Origin: an uncultured Rhodocyclaceae bacterium
GTDB lineage: Bacteria; Pseudomonadota; Gammaproteobacteria; Burkholderiales; Rhodocyclaceae
Assembly: GCA_937892345.1 (NCBI GenBank)
Contig: CALAGF010000342.1
Span: forward strand, 1-19,350
Length of the DNA: 19,350 nucleotides
Direction: 5' to 3'
The translations under genes were made by a program, and so were the position numbers. A model generated the notes under the pieces. It did no database searches, was not told the DNA's origin, and saw nothing but the letters and a program-made list of their open reading frames with translations. Positions 10,153 to 18,469 of this stretch are shown one piece after another (position 1 is the stretch's first letter; every line of letters begins with the position of its first letter).

Positions 10153-11088
10153 ATGATCAACCTCGTCTGGATGCAAACCGGCGCTTGCAGTGGCGAAACC
10201 ATGGCCCTGCTATGCGCCGACCGCCCCAGCCTTGAAAATCTGCTGCAGCAGTACGGCATCAATTTGCTCTGGCATCCGTCGTTGACCGCAGAAAGCCGCT
10301 TTGATGAAGTCTTGGCGCAATTAAGCAGCGGTCAGAAAAAGCTCGACATTCTCTGCATCGAAGGCAGTCTGATGCTTGGCCCCGACGGCAGCGGCCAATA
10401 CGACACCTGGAAAGGCCGGGCGAAGATCGATATCGTCCGAGAACTCGCCCCCCTCGCCACCCATGTGCTGGCGATGGGTACTTGCGCCGCTTACGGTGGC
10501 GTGCATGCGTCAGGGCCGAATCCCACCGACTGCACCGGTCTGCAATTCCACAAGGCAGCACCGGGCGGCTTGCTGGGCAGCGACTGGCGAGCGCGCAGCG
10601 GTCAACCGGTCATCAATGTCGCCGGCTGTCCGGCACACCCGAATACGATGACCAAGGTGCTGGCAATGCTGGCCAGCGGCGATGTTCTGACGCTGGATGC
10701 CTTGAATCGTCCGGCGGCCTTTTTCGCCAGCCTCGTCCATCAAGGCTGCACGCGCAACGAGTATCACGAGTACGACATCGAGGATGATGTTCTCGGCGGG
10801 CGCGGCTGCATGTTTTTCAGCCTGGGCTGCCGTGGACCGCAGACAGTTGCGCCCTGCAATACCGAACTCTGGAACGGACACAGCAGCAAGACCCGCGCGG
10901 GCGTCCCCTGCTTTGGCTGTACCTCGCCGGATTTCCCCTCCAGCCGCGACCTGTTCGTCACGCCGAAAATCGGTGCCGTCCCCAAATTCCTGCCGCTGGG
11001 TGTGGCACGTGCCAAATACATGGCATACAAAAATCTCGCTCGGGCCGCTGCACCGGAACGGGTCGCCAACCGGGAGATGGAACCATGA
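10153..11088 (+). CDS. [NiFe] hydrogenase small subunit, group 2 (HoxB/HupU-like)
   Basis: This is the electron-transfer subunit of a cytoplasmic [NiFe] hydrogenase, 311 residues. There is no Tat signal peptide; the protein opens directly with the mature fold (MINLVWMQTGACSGETMALL), as in regulatory HoxB/HupU and cyanobacterial HupS. Putative cluster ligands are C12, C111 (MGTCAAYGG) and C159 (AGCPAHP) for the proximal cluster. H196, C199, C219 and C226 would serve the distal cluster, and C235, C253 and C256 (PCFGC) the medial one. The second proximal cysteine of the CxxC pair is replaced by E15. The stop overlaps the large-subunit start as ATGA. Together with the kinase downstream, this points to H2 sensing rather than energy conservation. 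I left the symbol empty because hoxB and hupU names vary. Confidence 0.92.
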   Translation: MINLVWMQTGACSGETMALLCADRPSLENLLQQYGINLLWHPSLTAESRFDEVLAQLSSGQKKLDILCIEGSLMLGPDGSGQYDTWKGRAKIDIVRELAPLATHVLAMGTCAAYGGVHASGPNPTDCTGLQFHKAAPGGLLGSDWRARSGQPVINVAGCPAHPNTMTKVLAMLASGDVLTLDALNRPAAFFASLVHQGCTRNEYHEYDIEDDVLGGRGCMFFSLGCRGPQTVAPCNTELWNGHSSKTRAGVPCFGCTSPDFPSSRDLFVTPKIGAVPKFLPLGVARAKYMAYKNLARAAAPERVANREMEP

Positions 11089-12602
11089 GCCGGATTACGG
11101 TTGATATTGATCTCAACCGCGTTGAGGGCGATCTCGAATTCCAGCTTGATCTGGAAGACGGTGTGGTCGTTGATGCGCGTTGCATCGGCACCCTCTACCG
11201 CGGCTTCGAGCAATTGCTGATCGGGCGTGCGCCGCGCGATGCGCTGGTGATCACACCGCGCGTTTGCGGCATCTGCGGCACCGCCCATCTCTACGCCGCA
11301 ACCCGCGCACTGGAACAACTGGCCGGTATTACACCGCCCGAACACGCGGTCCATGTCCGCAACCTGTGTCTGCTGGCCGAAACCCTGCAAAGCGACCTGC
11401 GACAGACCTTCCTGTTTTTTACGCCGGATTTCTGCAATCAGAACTACGCCGGACATCCCTTGGCCGCTGAGCTGACACAGGCTTTCGCCCCGCTAAAGGG
11501 GGACGTGGTTCGCGGATGTCTCAAAGCGACACGCGAGTTGATCGGCATCGTCGCCATTTTCGGCGGCCAGTGGCCGCATTCCACCTACATGCTGCCGGGT
11601 GGCATCAGCCAGCCGGCCAATCACCGCCGGATACTCGAAACCCGCGACATTCTCGTCGGCGTCCGGGCGTGGTTTGAACAGACGGTGCTTGGCGGCAATC
11701 TGGATGACTGGCTGGCGCTGGACAATGCAGAAGCCCTGTTCCGCTGGCAAGCAGCGGCACCGGCACGCGAGCGCAGCGCGCTCGGCCTGTTCAACCGCTT
11801 TGCCCGCGATATCGGCCTGCATCAACTGGGGAAAGGCAGCAGCCATCTGTTGAGCTACGGCGTCAATCACCTGCCGGATGGTTCGGGCAGCGCCTGGCCT
11901 GCCGGCTATTTCAATGGCGATACGCAGCAAGTCGAGGCGCTGGATCATCTGCAAATCAACGAGCATGTTCGCCATAGCTGGTTCCTCGACTATCCGGGCG
12001 GACGCCACCCCTGGGAGGGGGAAACCATCCCAGATCACCAACCCGGCGGCGACCGCTACACCTGGGCCAAGGCACCGCGCTACGGTGATCATGTCGTCCA
12101 AACCGGGCCGCTGGCCGAACTTCGCATTGCCGGCGATAGCTTGATCAGCGATCTGCTGGCCAGCGAAGGCGACAATACCTGGCTGCGCCAATTCGCCCGC
12201 CTGCGCCGCGCTGGCCGCCTCCTGACGCTTGCGGTCGACACGCTCAATGCCCTGAAAACCGTGCTCGACCAGCCGCACATCATCGATCCCGGTATCGATG
12301 TCTGGCCGGACGGCGAAAGCTTTGGTCTGGTTGAAGCAGCGCGCGGCGCACTCGGCCACTGGCTGCGGGTCAAAAACGGCGTGATCGACAAATACCAGAT
12401 CGTCACGCCCACCGCCTGGAACGCCTCACCACGTGACAGCGCTGGCCGACACGGCCACTGGGAACAGAGCATCATCGGCCTGCGCGTTCCGGACCCTGAC
12501 AATCCGGTGGAAATCGGCCACATCGTCCGTTCGCACGATCCCTGTCTGGTGTGTACGGTCCACTTCATTGGCCAGCACAAAAAGCGGAGCTTCAATGTCT
12601 GA
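11085..12602 (+). CDS. [NiFe] hydrogenase large subunit, group 2 (HoxC/HupV-like)
   Basis: This is the catalytic subunit carrying the NiFe(CN)2CO centre, 505 residues. The four nickel ligands are present: C61 and C64 in RVCGICGTAH, and C487 and C490 in DPCLVCTVH near the C-terminus. Other family stretches are DLNRVEGDLEFQ at the N-terminus, FFTPDFCNQNYAGHPL, and PGGISQPANH. After H493, the usual cleavage point in processed hydrogenases, 12 residues follow (FIGQHKKRSFNV), which do not look like a standard cleavable extension. It is translationally coupled to the small subunit, and its last eight bases overlap the start of the protease-kinase gene. No hyp maturation genes lie in the window, so cofactor assembly must be encoded elsewhere. 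Confidence 0.93.
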   Translation: MSRITVDIDLNRVEGDLEFQLDLEDGVVVDARCIGTLYRGFEQLLIGRAPRDALVITPRVCGICGTAHLYAATRALEQLAGITPPEHAVHVRNLCLLAETLQSDLRQTFLFFTPDFCNQNYAGHPLAAELTQAFAPLKGDVVRGCLKATRELIGIVAIFGGQWPHSTYMLPGGISQPANHRRILETRDILVGVRAWFEQTVLGGNLDDWLALDNAEALFRWQAAAPARERSALGLFNRFARDIGLHQLGKGSSHLLSYGVNHLPDGSGSAWPAGYFNGDTQQVEALDHLQINEHVRHSWFLDYPGGRHPWEGETIPDHQPGGDRYTWAKAPRYGDHVVQTGPLAELRIAGDSLISDLLASEGDNTWLRQFARLRRAGRLLTLAVDTLNALKTVLDQPHIIDPGIDVWPDGESFGLVEAARGALGHWLRVKNGVIDKYQIVTPTAWNASPRDSAGRHGHWEQSIIGLRVPDPDNPVEIGHIVRSHDPCLVCTVHFIGQHKKRSFNV

Positions 12603-15339
12603 TATCGACTCCCTGCGCATCCTCTGCTTCGGCAACCCCCTGCACGGGGACGACGGCTTCGGGCCGGCCGTCGCGATGGCCCTGCGGCGCACGATTCGCG
12701 CCCCCGGCGTCAAAGTCGTGGATTGCGGCACCCGCGGACTGGATGCCCTGCATCTTTTTGAACGCTGCCCGCATGTTCTGGTGATTGATGCCATGGCTGG
12801 CGATGCACCAGGCACCGTGCACCTGCTGCGGCCGCGCGATATTCCCGTCGAAACCGGGACCACCGGCGGCCATGGCGCTGGCGTCGGTTACCTGCTGCAT
12901 GCGGTCCGCGAAACCCTGCCCTTCCCGCCCCGCATTGACGTCATTACAGCGGAAATCGCCCCGCCCGCCACCTTCCGGCCCGGACTCTCGCTTGAGCTTG
13001 CCGCTGCAGTGGCCGAAACCACAGAGCTGATCCGCACCCGCTGGGCATCGGTCAGCTGCGGACACAGCTGCGAGTTGAATGGCGAAGTTGACGTGCTGCG
13101 TCAAGCCAAGGATGCGCTGGAAGCCGAACTGGGCAAAAGTACCGAAACGCTGGAAATCCTGATTTCGGAGCAGGAGCACCAGCAAGATGAATTGCGCCGC
13201 AGCTCGGACGAACTCAGCCAGTTGCACAGCATGCTGGAACGTGCCATCGGCACGATGGCCGAAATCTTCATCATGCTCGATGCCGAAGGCCGCATTTCAA
13301 AGGTCAATCCGCTCATCGAGAAAGAATTGGGCTACGCCCCGGATGAAATCACCGGCCAATATCTTGAAGACTGCATGCCGCTACCCGACCAGCGCATCCT
13401 GCGGGACTACGTCCCGGCAGGCACGGGAAAGGCCCTGTTGCTGAAAGCCATTCGCGCCACCGGCGGGCGTTTTGAAGCGGAACTGCACCTCAGACACGCG
13501 CTGACCGGCCAGCCCCAACCTTACTTGCTCCACGCCAGTCTCCTGCACAGCCGGGCGGGAAAGCTCGAAGGTGCGGTCGTGGTTGCCGCCAATATTTCCA
13601 TGCTCAAAGCCCGTGAAACGGCCCTGCGCGCCAATGAGCGCCAATTGCATGAAACGGCCGAGGAACTGCGATTGCACCGCGACAATCTGGCGACGATGGT
13701 CGAAGCGCAAACCAGCGACCTGCGTCATGCCAAGGAAGAGGCTGAAGCCGCCAGCCGCGCAAAGAGCGAATTTCTCTCCAACATGTCGCACGAAGTCCGC
13801 ACCCCGCTCAATGCCATTCTCGGGCTGTCCGATCTCTGTCTCTTGCAGCAGACCGACCCGAGGCAAAACAAATACCTGGGAAAAATTCGCCTGGCCGCCG
13901 ACCACTTGCTCGGCATCATCAACGACATTCTCGACTTTTCGCGCATCGAGGCCGGCAAGCTGCGTGTTGAAAAACTGCCGGTCAAGCTTTCGGCACTGGT
14001 CAGCGAAGTCAGCGACCTGTTGATCGGCCGCATCGAGGAACGCGGCTTGATGCTGCGTGTCGATCTGGCTCCTGAAACTGCCGGCAATTTCCTCGCCGAT
14101 CCGCTGCGTCTGAAGCAGGTGCTGATCAATCTGCTGGGTAACGCCATCAAATTTTCCGAGCACGGCACCCTGCAACTGCGCTGTACGCTGGAATCCTCGG
14201 CCTGGCATCCGCCGGAATTGCACTTTCAGGTGATCGACCAGGGCATCGGCATTTCATCCAGCCAGCGCGAGCATCTGTTCTCTGCATTCAGTCAGGCCGA
14301 CACCTCCACCACCCGCCGCTTTGGCGGCTCGGGACTCGGTCTGGCCATTTCCAAGCGCTTGGTCGAATTGATGGGCGGTCGAATCTGGGTTGAGAGCGAA
14401 CCGAATTTAGGCAGTGTTTTCCACTTCACCATCCGGCACCTGCCCACCGATGCACAACCCGTCAGCACTTTGCAGCTTCAGCGTAAACCGGACCTTTCCG
14501 CCGCTGCGGCACTTCGGGGCTGCGATGTTCTGGTGGTGGACGACATCGAACTCAACCGCGAACTGATGAGTGAATTGCTGGAAGCCGCCGGCCTGAAGGT
14601 CAGGCTTGCCAGCAACGGCCGCGAGGCCATCGCTGAAGTGCGTAACCGTCGCCCCGACATCGTGCTGATGGATTGCCAGATGCCGGTGATGGATGGTTTT
14701 GCGGCCACCCGCTATCTGCGCGCCATTCCCGACTACGCCACCCTCCCGATCATTGCCTTGACGGCCGGGGTGCTGGAAAACGACAAGGACGAATGCCGGA
14801 CTGCGGGCATGAACGAGCATGTCAGCAAACCGGTGGATATCAACCTGCTGCTGGAAAGCATGGGCCGTTTGCTGCACCCCGCAGGGCAAGCGCCGGCTGG
14901 TGCAGAAACCCCGCCGCCGGCAAGCGCGGCAAATAGATCAACACCCGCATCAACACCGGTACCCAGTGCAACGGTCAACCCGCAATCTGCAGACTTTCCG
15001 CCGCTCCCCGGCGTTGACGTCGCGCGCGGTCTGGCCCTGCTGCGCAATCAACCCGATTTTTACCGGCGCATGCTGCGCAAGTTCCGCGACACCCAGATCG
15101 CCACCTTCGAAACCGATATCCGCCAACTGCTGGACAATGCCCAGCATGACGATGCAAGCCGACTGACCCATTCGCTCAAAGGGGTGGCGCGCAATCTCGC
15201 CGTCACTGAAATCGGTGATCTCGCGGCCCAACTGGAAAGCCAGCTCAAGTCGCCCGAACATCCCGATCCGCAACCCGCCCTGCAGGCGCTGCTCGAATCA
15301 CTCGATCAGGTTCGCGACGGGCTGGCGCAGCTCGGCTGA
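12595..15339 (+). CDS. Hydrogenase maturation protease-like domain fused to hybrid histidine kinase
   Basis: A 914-residue soluble protein with an unusual architecture. Residues 1-150 are a complete hydrogenase maturation endopeptidase (HybD/HupD, M52) domain: ILCFGNPLHGDDGFGPAVA, VLVIDAMAGD and GGHGAGVGYLL. D20, D65 and H93 occupy the nickel-ligand positions of HybD (E16, D62, H93). CGHSC follows (C155, H157, C159), then a coiled coil (about 165-215), PAS (about 218-330) and a second coiled coil. HisKA has H399 (SHEVRTPLN), followed by the HATPase (about 500-615), REC with D693 (MDCQMPVMDG), a proline-rich linker, and HPt with H859 (THSLKGVARNLA). There are no membrane segments. The ATG at 12595 overlaps the large-subunit stop and has GGAG five bases upstream. 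Context suggests it reads the state of the hydrogenase; the domains are certain, the mechanism is inferred. Confidence 0.92.
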   Translation: MSDIDSLRILCFGNPLHGDDGFGPAVAMALRRTIRAPGVKVVDCGTRGLDALHLFERCPHVLVIDAMAGDAPGTVHLLRPRDIPVETGTTGGHGAGVGYLLHAVRETLPFPPRIDVITAEIAPPATFRPGLSLELAAAVAETTELIRTRWASVSCGHSCELNGEVDVLRQAKDALEAELGKSTETLEILISEQEHQQDELRRSSDELSQLHSMLERAIGTMAEIFIMLDAEGRISKVNPLIEKELGYAPDEITGQYLEDCMPLPDQRILRDYVPAGTGKALLLKAIRATGGRFEAELHLRHALTGQPQPYLLHASLLHSRAGKLEGAVVVAANISMLKARETALRANERQLHETAEELRLHRDNLATMVEAQTSDLRHAKEEAEAASRAKSEFLSNMSHEVRTPLNAILGLSDLCLLQQTDPRQNKYLGKIRLAADHLLGIINDILDFSRIEAGKLRVEKLPVKLSALVSEVSDLLIGRIEERGLMLRVDLAPETAGNFLADPLRLKQVLINLLGNAIKFSEHGTLQLRCTLESSAWHPPELHFQVIDQGIGISSSQREHLFSAFSQADTSTTRRFGGSGLGLAISKRLVELMGGRIWVESEPNLGSVFHFTIRHLPTDAQPVSTLQLQRKPDLSAAAALRGCDVLVVDDIELNRELMSELLEAAGLKVRLASNGREAIAEVRNRRPDIVLMDCQMPVMDGFAATRYLRAIPDYATLPIIALTAGVLENDKDECRTAGMNEHVSKPVDINLLLESMGRLLHPAGQAPAGAETPPPASAANRSTPASTPVPSATVNPQSADFPPLPGVDVARGLALLRNQPDFYRRMLRKFRDTQIATFETDIRQLLDNAQHDDASRLTHSLKGVARNLAVTEIGDLAAQLESQLKSPEHPDPQPALQALLESLDQVRDGLAQLG

Positions 15340-15355
15340 ACAGGATGCAGAAAAA

Positions 15356-16129
15356 TCAGCCTTCGCGACGCCGGAACATCCAGCGCTTTTCATCGGAAGC
15401 CTCCGGCGCGAAGGCATAACCGTCGTAATCGAAACCTTTGAGCGCCTCGGGATCAAGGATCCGGTTGACTGTCGCGTAACGGGTCATCAAGCCACGGGCA
15501 CGCTTGGCATAAAAGCTGATGATCTTGTACTTTCCGCCCTTCCAGTCCTCAAACACCGGCTGAATCAAGCGCCCCTTGAACTTGCGGCCGACGGCTGCCT
15601 TGAAATATTCCTCGGAGGCCAGGTTGACCGCAACCGGGTTGGACATGGCGTCAAGTTCGGCATTGATCGCATCAAGCAGCGTCTCGCCCCAGAAGGCATA
15701 CAAATCCTTGCCCGCGCTGTTGGCAAACCGGGTGCCCATTTCCAGGCGGTAAGGCTGCATCAAATCCAGTGGTTTCAGCATGCCGTACAAGCCGGAAAGG
15801 ATGCGCACATGCGACTGCGCGTAATCCAGATCATCTGCCGACAGCGTGCTGGCCGCGAGGCCATCATAGACATCGCCGTCAAAAGCCAGCACCGCCTGCT
15901 TGGCATTTTGCGGCGTAAATGGCAGCGCCCAGTCGGCGTAGCGGTTGAAGTTGAGTAGCGCCAGGGGATCGGACAAATCCATCAGATTGGCGATATCGGC
16001 CGGCGACAACTTGCGCAACTGGGCGATCAGTGCTTCCGAGCGCGCCAGAAAAGCCGGCATCGTGTAACGGTCAACGTGCGGAGGCGTCTTGAAATCGAGC
16101 GATTTGGCGGGAGAAAGAAAAAACAGCAT
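15356..16129 (-). CDS. yaaA: Peroxide stress protein YaaA (DUF328/UPF0246)
   Basis: YaaA lowers free intracellular iron during hydrogen peroxide stress in E. coli and binds DNA in vitro. The 257-residue length matches the E. coli protein (258). The start is [13 protein letters not shown] at 16129, the standard family N-terminus; the longer open frame runs through the intergenic region and was not used. Conserved stretches include [28 protein letters not shown] (shown in part: [13 protein letters not shown]), [29 protein letters not shown], and the basic [13 protein letters not shown]. It converges on the protease-kinase gene, with 16 bases between the stops, and diverges from the ClpX-like gene. 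Confidence 0.95.
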   Translation of the reverse strand: MLFFLSPAKSLDFKTPPHVDRYTMPAFLARSEALIAQLRKLSPADIANLMDLSDPLALLNFNRYADWALPFTPQNAKQAVLAFDGDVYDGLAASTLSADDLDYAQSHVRILSGLYGMLKPLDLMQPYRLEMGTRFANSAGKDLYAFWGETLLDAINAELDAMSNPVAVNLASEEYFKAAVGRKFKGRLIQPVFEDWKGGKYKIISFYAKRARGLMTRYATVNRILDPEALKGFDYDGYAFAPEASDEKRWMFRRREG

Positions 16130-16160
16130 GGGCGCAAAACCGGGAGTTGAACAAAGCCGC

Positions 16161-16188
16161 ATCTTACTGCAAAGCATTTCCCGGCCAA
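16161..16188 (-). promoter_or_regulatory. Candidate promoter for yaaA
   Basis: On the minus strand, TTGGCC (16188-16183), a 16-base spacer and TAAGAT (16166-16161), four of six matches in each hexamer, lie about 25 bases from the yaaA start. The 132-base gap to the ClpX-like gene should also hold that gene's promoter, but I could not pick one. Confidence 0.3.
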
Positions 16189-16261
16189 GCAGCGGGATCG
16201 AATCGGATCGAACAGGAGCGCATCTGATACATTTGCCGCATTCATTTCCCAACCGACGATC

Positions 16262-17266
16262 ATGAAGCCCAGCGCCATCACCGCCTATCTCGACCAGCAC
16301 GTCATTGGCCAGCCGGAAGCCAAGAAAACCCTGGCCGTCGCCATCTACAGCCACTTCAGGAAAACCGAACTGGAAGACCAGGCCGGCGAACAATCCCTGT
16401 CGCTGTCCAAAAGCAACGTCCTGCTGATCGGCCCCACCGGCACTGGCAAAACCCTGCTGTGTTCAACGCTGGCGCGCTGCCTGAAACTGCCCTTTGTCAC
16501 CGCCGATGCCACGGCACTGGCTCAGTCACGCTTTGTTGGTGACGAGCTCGAAGCCATGATGCAGCGCCTGCTCGAACAGGCCGATGGCGATCTGGTCCGC
16601 GCCAGCCGCGGCATCATCTTCATCGACGAAATCGACAAGCTGGCCAATCCGGATCAACCGGAACGCGCCACTGCCGGCCGCAGCGTACAGCACGCCCTGC
16701 TGAAAATCATGGAAGGCAGCCTGATCCGCCTGAACAGCGGCCCGGTGATTGATAGCCGGCGCATCCTGTTCATTTGCGGCGGCGCCTTTGTCGGTATCGA
16801 AAACATTATGGCCAATCGCCATACCTACGGTTTCATCGGCACCTCGTCCGAAGACGATTCGCGCATCATCGAACGCCTGAACGCCCGGATCAAGCCAACG
16901 GATTTGTTTGAATTTGGCCTGATTCCCGAATTCACCGGCCGCCTGCCCATCGTTGCCCGCCTCAATCCGCTGGGCCGCGAAGAGTTGGTGCGCATCATGC
17001 ACGAACCGCGCGACAGCCTCTATCGCCAGTTCCAGACGCTCTTCAGGCTGGAAGGCGCGGAGCTGCGCATCGACACCGCGGTATTTGCCCAGATTGCCGA
17101 ACTGGCCATCGAATACAAGGTCGGCGCCCGCAGCCTGCGTGGCATTTTCGAGGAACTGCTGACTCCCATGCTCTACGCGCTGCCCGACCTGCCTCCCGGC
17201 ACCTGCATCCACTTCCATTCCCTCTTTGCACCACCGAAAAGGACGCAACTGGCCGCTGGCGGTTAA
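16262..17266 (+). CDS. ClpX-like AAA+ ATPase lacking the zinc-binding domain
   Basis: A 334-residue AAA+ protein closest to the protein unfoldase ClpX. Walker A is GPTGTGKT (57-64), Walker B IIFIDEID (118-125), the arginine-finger region PEFTGRLP (R227) and sensor 2 GARSLR (288-293). The conserved LLKIMEG and [11 protein letters not shown] are also present. It differs from true ClpX in four ways: there is no N-terminal C4 zinc domain; the pore loop reads RFVG (90-93) instead of GYVG; the RKH-loop and basic stretch after the LLK motif are shortened; and the ClpP-docking IGF loop is replaced by a TYGFIGTSS segment (188-196). It probably unfolds or remodels specific partners, perhaps without ClpP. 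The gene starts 132 bases from divergent yaaA and precedes the DUF2863 gene by 30 bases. Confidence 0.88.
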   Translation: MKPSAITAYLDQHVIGQPEAKKTLAVAIYSHFRKTELEDQAGEQSLSLSKSNVLLIGPTGTGKTLLCSTLARCLKLPFVTADATALAQSRFVGDELEAMMQRLLEQADGDLVRASRGIIFIDEIDKLANPDQPERATAGRSVQHALLKIMEGSLIRLNSGPVIDSRRILFICGGAFVGIENIMANRHTYGFIGTSSEDDSRIIERLNARIKPTDLFEFGLIPEFTGRLPIVARLNPLGREELVRIMHEPRDSLYRQFQTLFRLEGAELRIDTAVFAQIAELAIEYKVGARSLRGIFEELLTPMLYALPDLPPGTCIHFHSLFAPPKRTQLAAGG

Positions 17267-17296
17267 AATTCATCCTTTGCATTGTCTGGAAAATTG

Positions 17297-18469
17297 ATGA
17301 AACGCTCCCGCTTCAGCACGCGCGACCGCCATTCCAAGGAAGCCGCGGAATTGCAACGCCTGGCCACCAGCCTCTCGGATTCGGGTGGCAAGCTGGAGGA
17401 CGCCTTTCTCGAAGCGCAGTTGGTTGAGCGGCTGGACAGCCTGTTAAGCCATGGCGGCGAGGACGACATCAACACCGCACTGAACCAGATGTTCGATGCC
17501 AATCCGCAAGCCCATGACGAACTCGCGGACATGGTGGAATCACGTGCAGAAAGCCACACGCTTGAATTCAACGGGCAAGCCTACGAGATCATGCTGTTCT
17601 CGGCACCCATCCATGCCTGGTCGCGCTTTTCGATTCCCACCTGCAACCTGCCGGCCAACATCGTGAAGCAACTTGGCGTCCAACTCGGCGCCCATGTCTT
17701 CAGCCGCGATGCCCGGATTGCGCTGTGCGACTTTCTTTTCAGCCCGGACCAACTGCCACGCAGCTTCTGCGATACGCACGCCCTGACCCGTTCGCTGGGC
17801 GATGCCGCAATCGCCGGCAACACGCTGGCGATTGACCCGAAAGCGCTGCCGGAAACCAACCGCTTTCTCTCCGACCTGCGCTATCTCATCGGCGTCATCG
17901 CAGTACCCCATGGCGCACCGCTCTTTCGCTGGCATGAAGCCGACGGCACCCGCGAGGCAGCGCAACACGCCTGGGCCAGCCAGGGCGGGCCGGTCCTCGA
18001 ATCGCTGTTTACCGGCTGCGCCTGGGAAATGCGCCTGCCCGACGCCTTCCACACGGCCTGCCGGACTGCAGACCGCCAGTCGCGCGCTTATTCCCTGCGG
18101 GCGGCAGCCGCCTTTCTGGAAACCATGCTCGGCCTGATCCCAGCGGATATCCAGGTAGTCATCGGCCCGTGTTACGAGCGCGAACTTGAAGAATTCCGGA
18201 TCAGCTTCGGACCCAAGGAAGCGGAAGATGTCTATCACGGCGTCGTCTGGCCGCTGGTGGGTGCCGAGGACGAAAGTACCGACACCCTCGGTGAAATCGA
18301 AAGCACCCTGCGCCAGATCGGGGTTACCGACATCCGTTTTCTCGACCATCACTTTCCGCTCGAATTTTGCGACGACTGCAGCGCGCCGCTGTTCCCGAAT
18401 GTCGATGGTGAACTGATTCATGCCGAGTTGCCCGAAGCACTGAACGGCGCCTCGCTGACGATGCACTGA
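17297..18469 (+). CDS. DUF2863 family protein
   Basis: A 390-residue protein of unknown function that I recognise as DUF2863, a family I know mainly from betaproteobacteria. It opens with a basic, helical stretch (MKRSRFSTRDRHSKEAAEL). It is acidic overall, with no membrane segment and no clear catalytic motif. Two cysteine-containing stretches stand out, PCYERELEEFRISFG and EFCDDCSAPLFPN near the C-terminus; the latter CxxC could bind a metal. The ATG at 17297 with GGA six bases upstream was preferred over a TTG at 17282. It sits between the ClpX-like gene and bioA, and its stop shares one base with the bioA start. Nothing suggests a biotin role beyond co-transcription. Confidence 0.8.
   Translation: MKRSRFSTRDRHSKEAAELQRLATSLSDSGGKLEDAFLEAQLVERLDSLLSHGGEDDINTALNQMFDANPQAHDELADMVESRAESHTLEFNGQAYEIMLFSAPIHAWSRFSIPTCNLPANIVKQLGVQLGAHVFSRDARIALCDFLFSPDQLPRSFCDTHALTRSLGDAAIAGNTLAIDPKALPETNRFLSDLRYLIGVIAVPHGAPLFRWHEADGTREAAQHAWASQGGPVLESLFTGCAWEMRLPDAFHTACRTADRQSRAYSLRAAAAFLETMLGLIPADIQVVIGPCYERELEEFRISFGPKEAEDVYHGVVWPLVGAEDESTDTLGEIESTLRQIGVTDIRFLDHHFPLEFCDDCSAPLFPNVDGELIHAELPEALNGASLTMH

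Noticed and set aside
10764..11456. Long minus-strand open frame across the hydrogenase genes
   Set aside because: It is antisense to two well-supported genes in GC-rich DNA, with no domain.
10153..12602. Energy-conserving respiratory uptake hydrogenase
   Set aside because: There is no Tat signal on the small subunit and no cytochrome b or hyp genes nearby; the sequences fit cytoplasmic group 2. A cyanobacterial-type group 2a uptake role is not fully excluded.
15334..15361. GGCTGA/TCAGCC inverted repeat between the protease-kinase and yaaA as a terminator
   Set aside because: The stem is only six bases with a 16-base loop and no U-run, and it is made of the two stop-codon contexts.
16130..16393. 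Upstream extension of YaaA
   Set aside because: The added residues are antisense to the ClpX-like gene and its leader; the family starts at [13 protein letters not shown].
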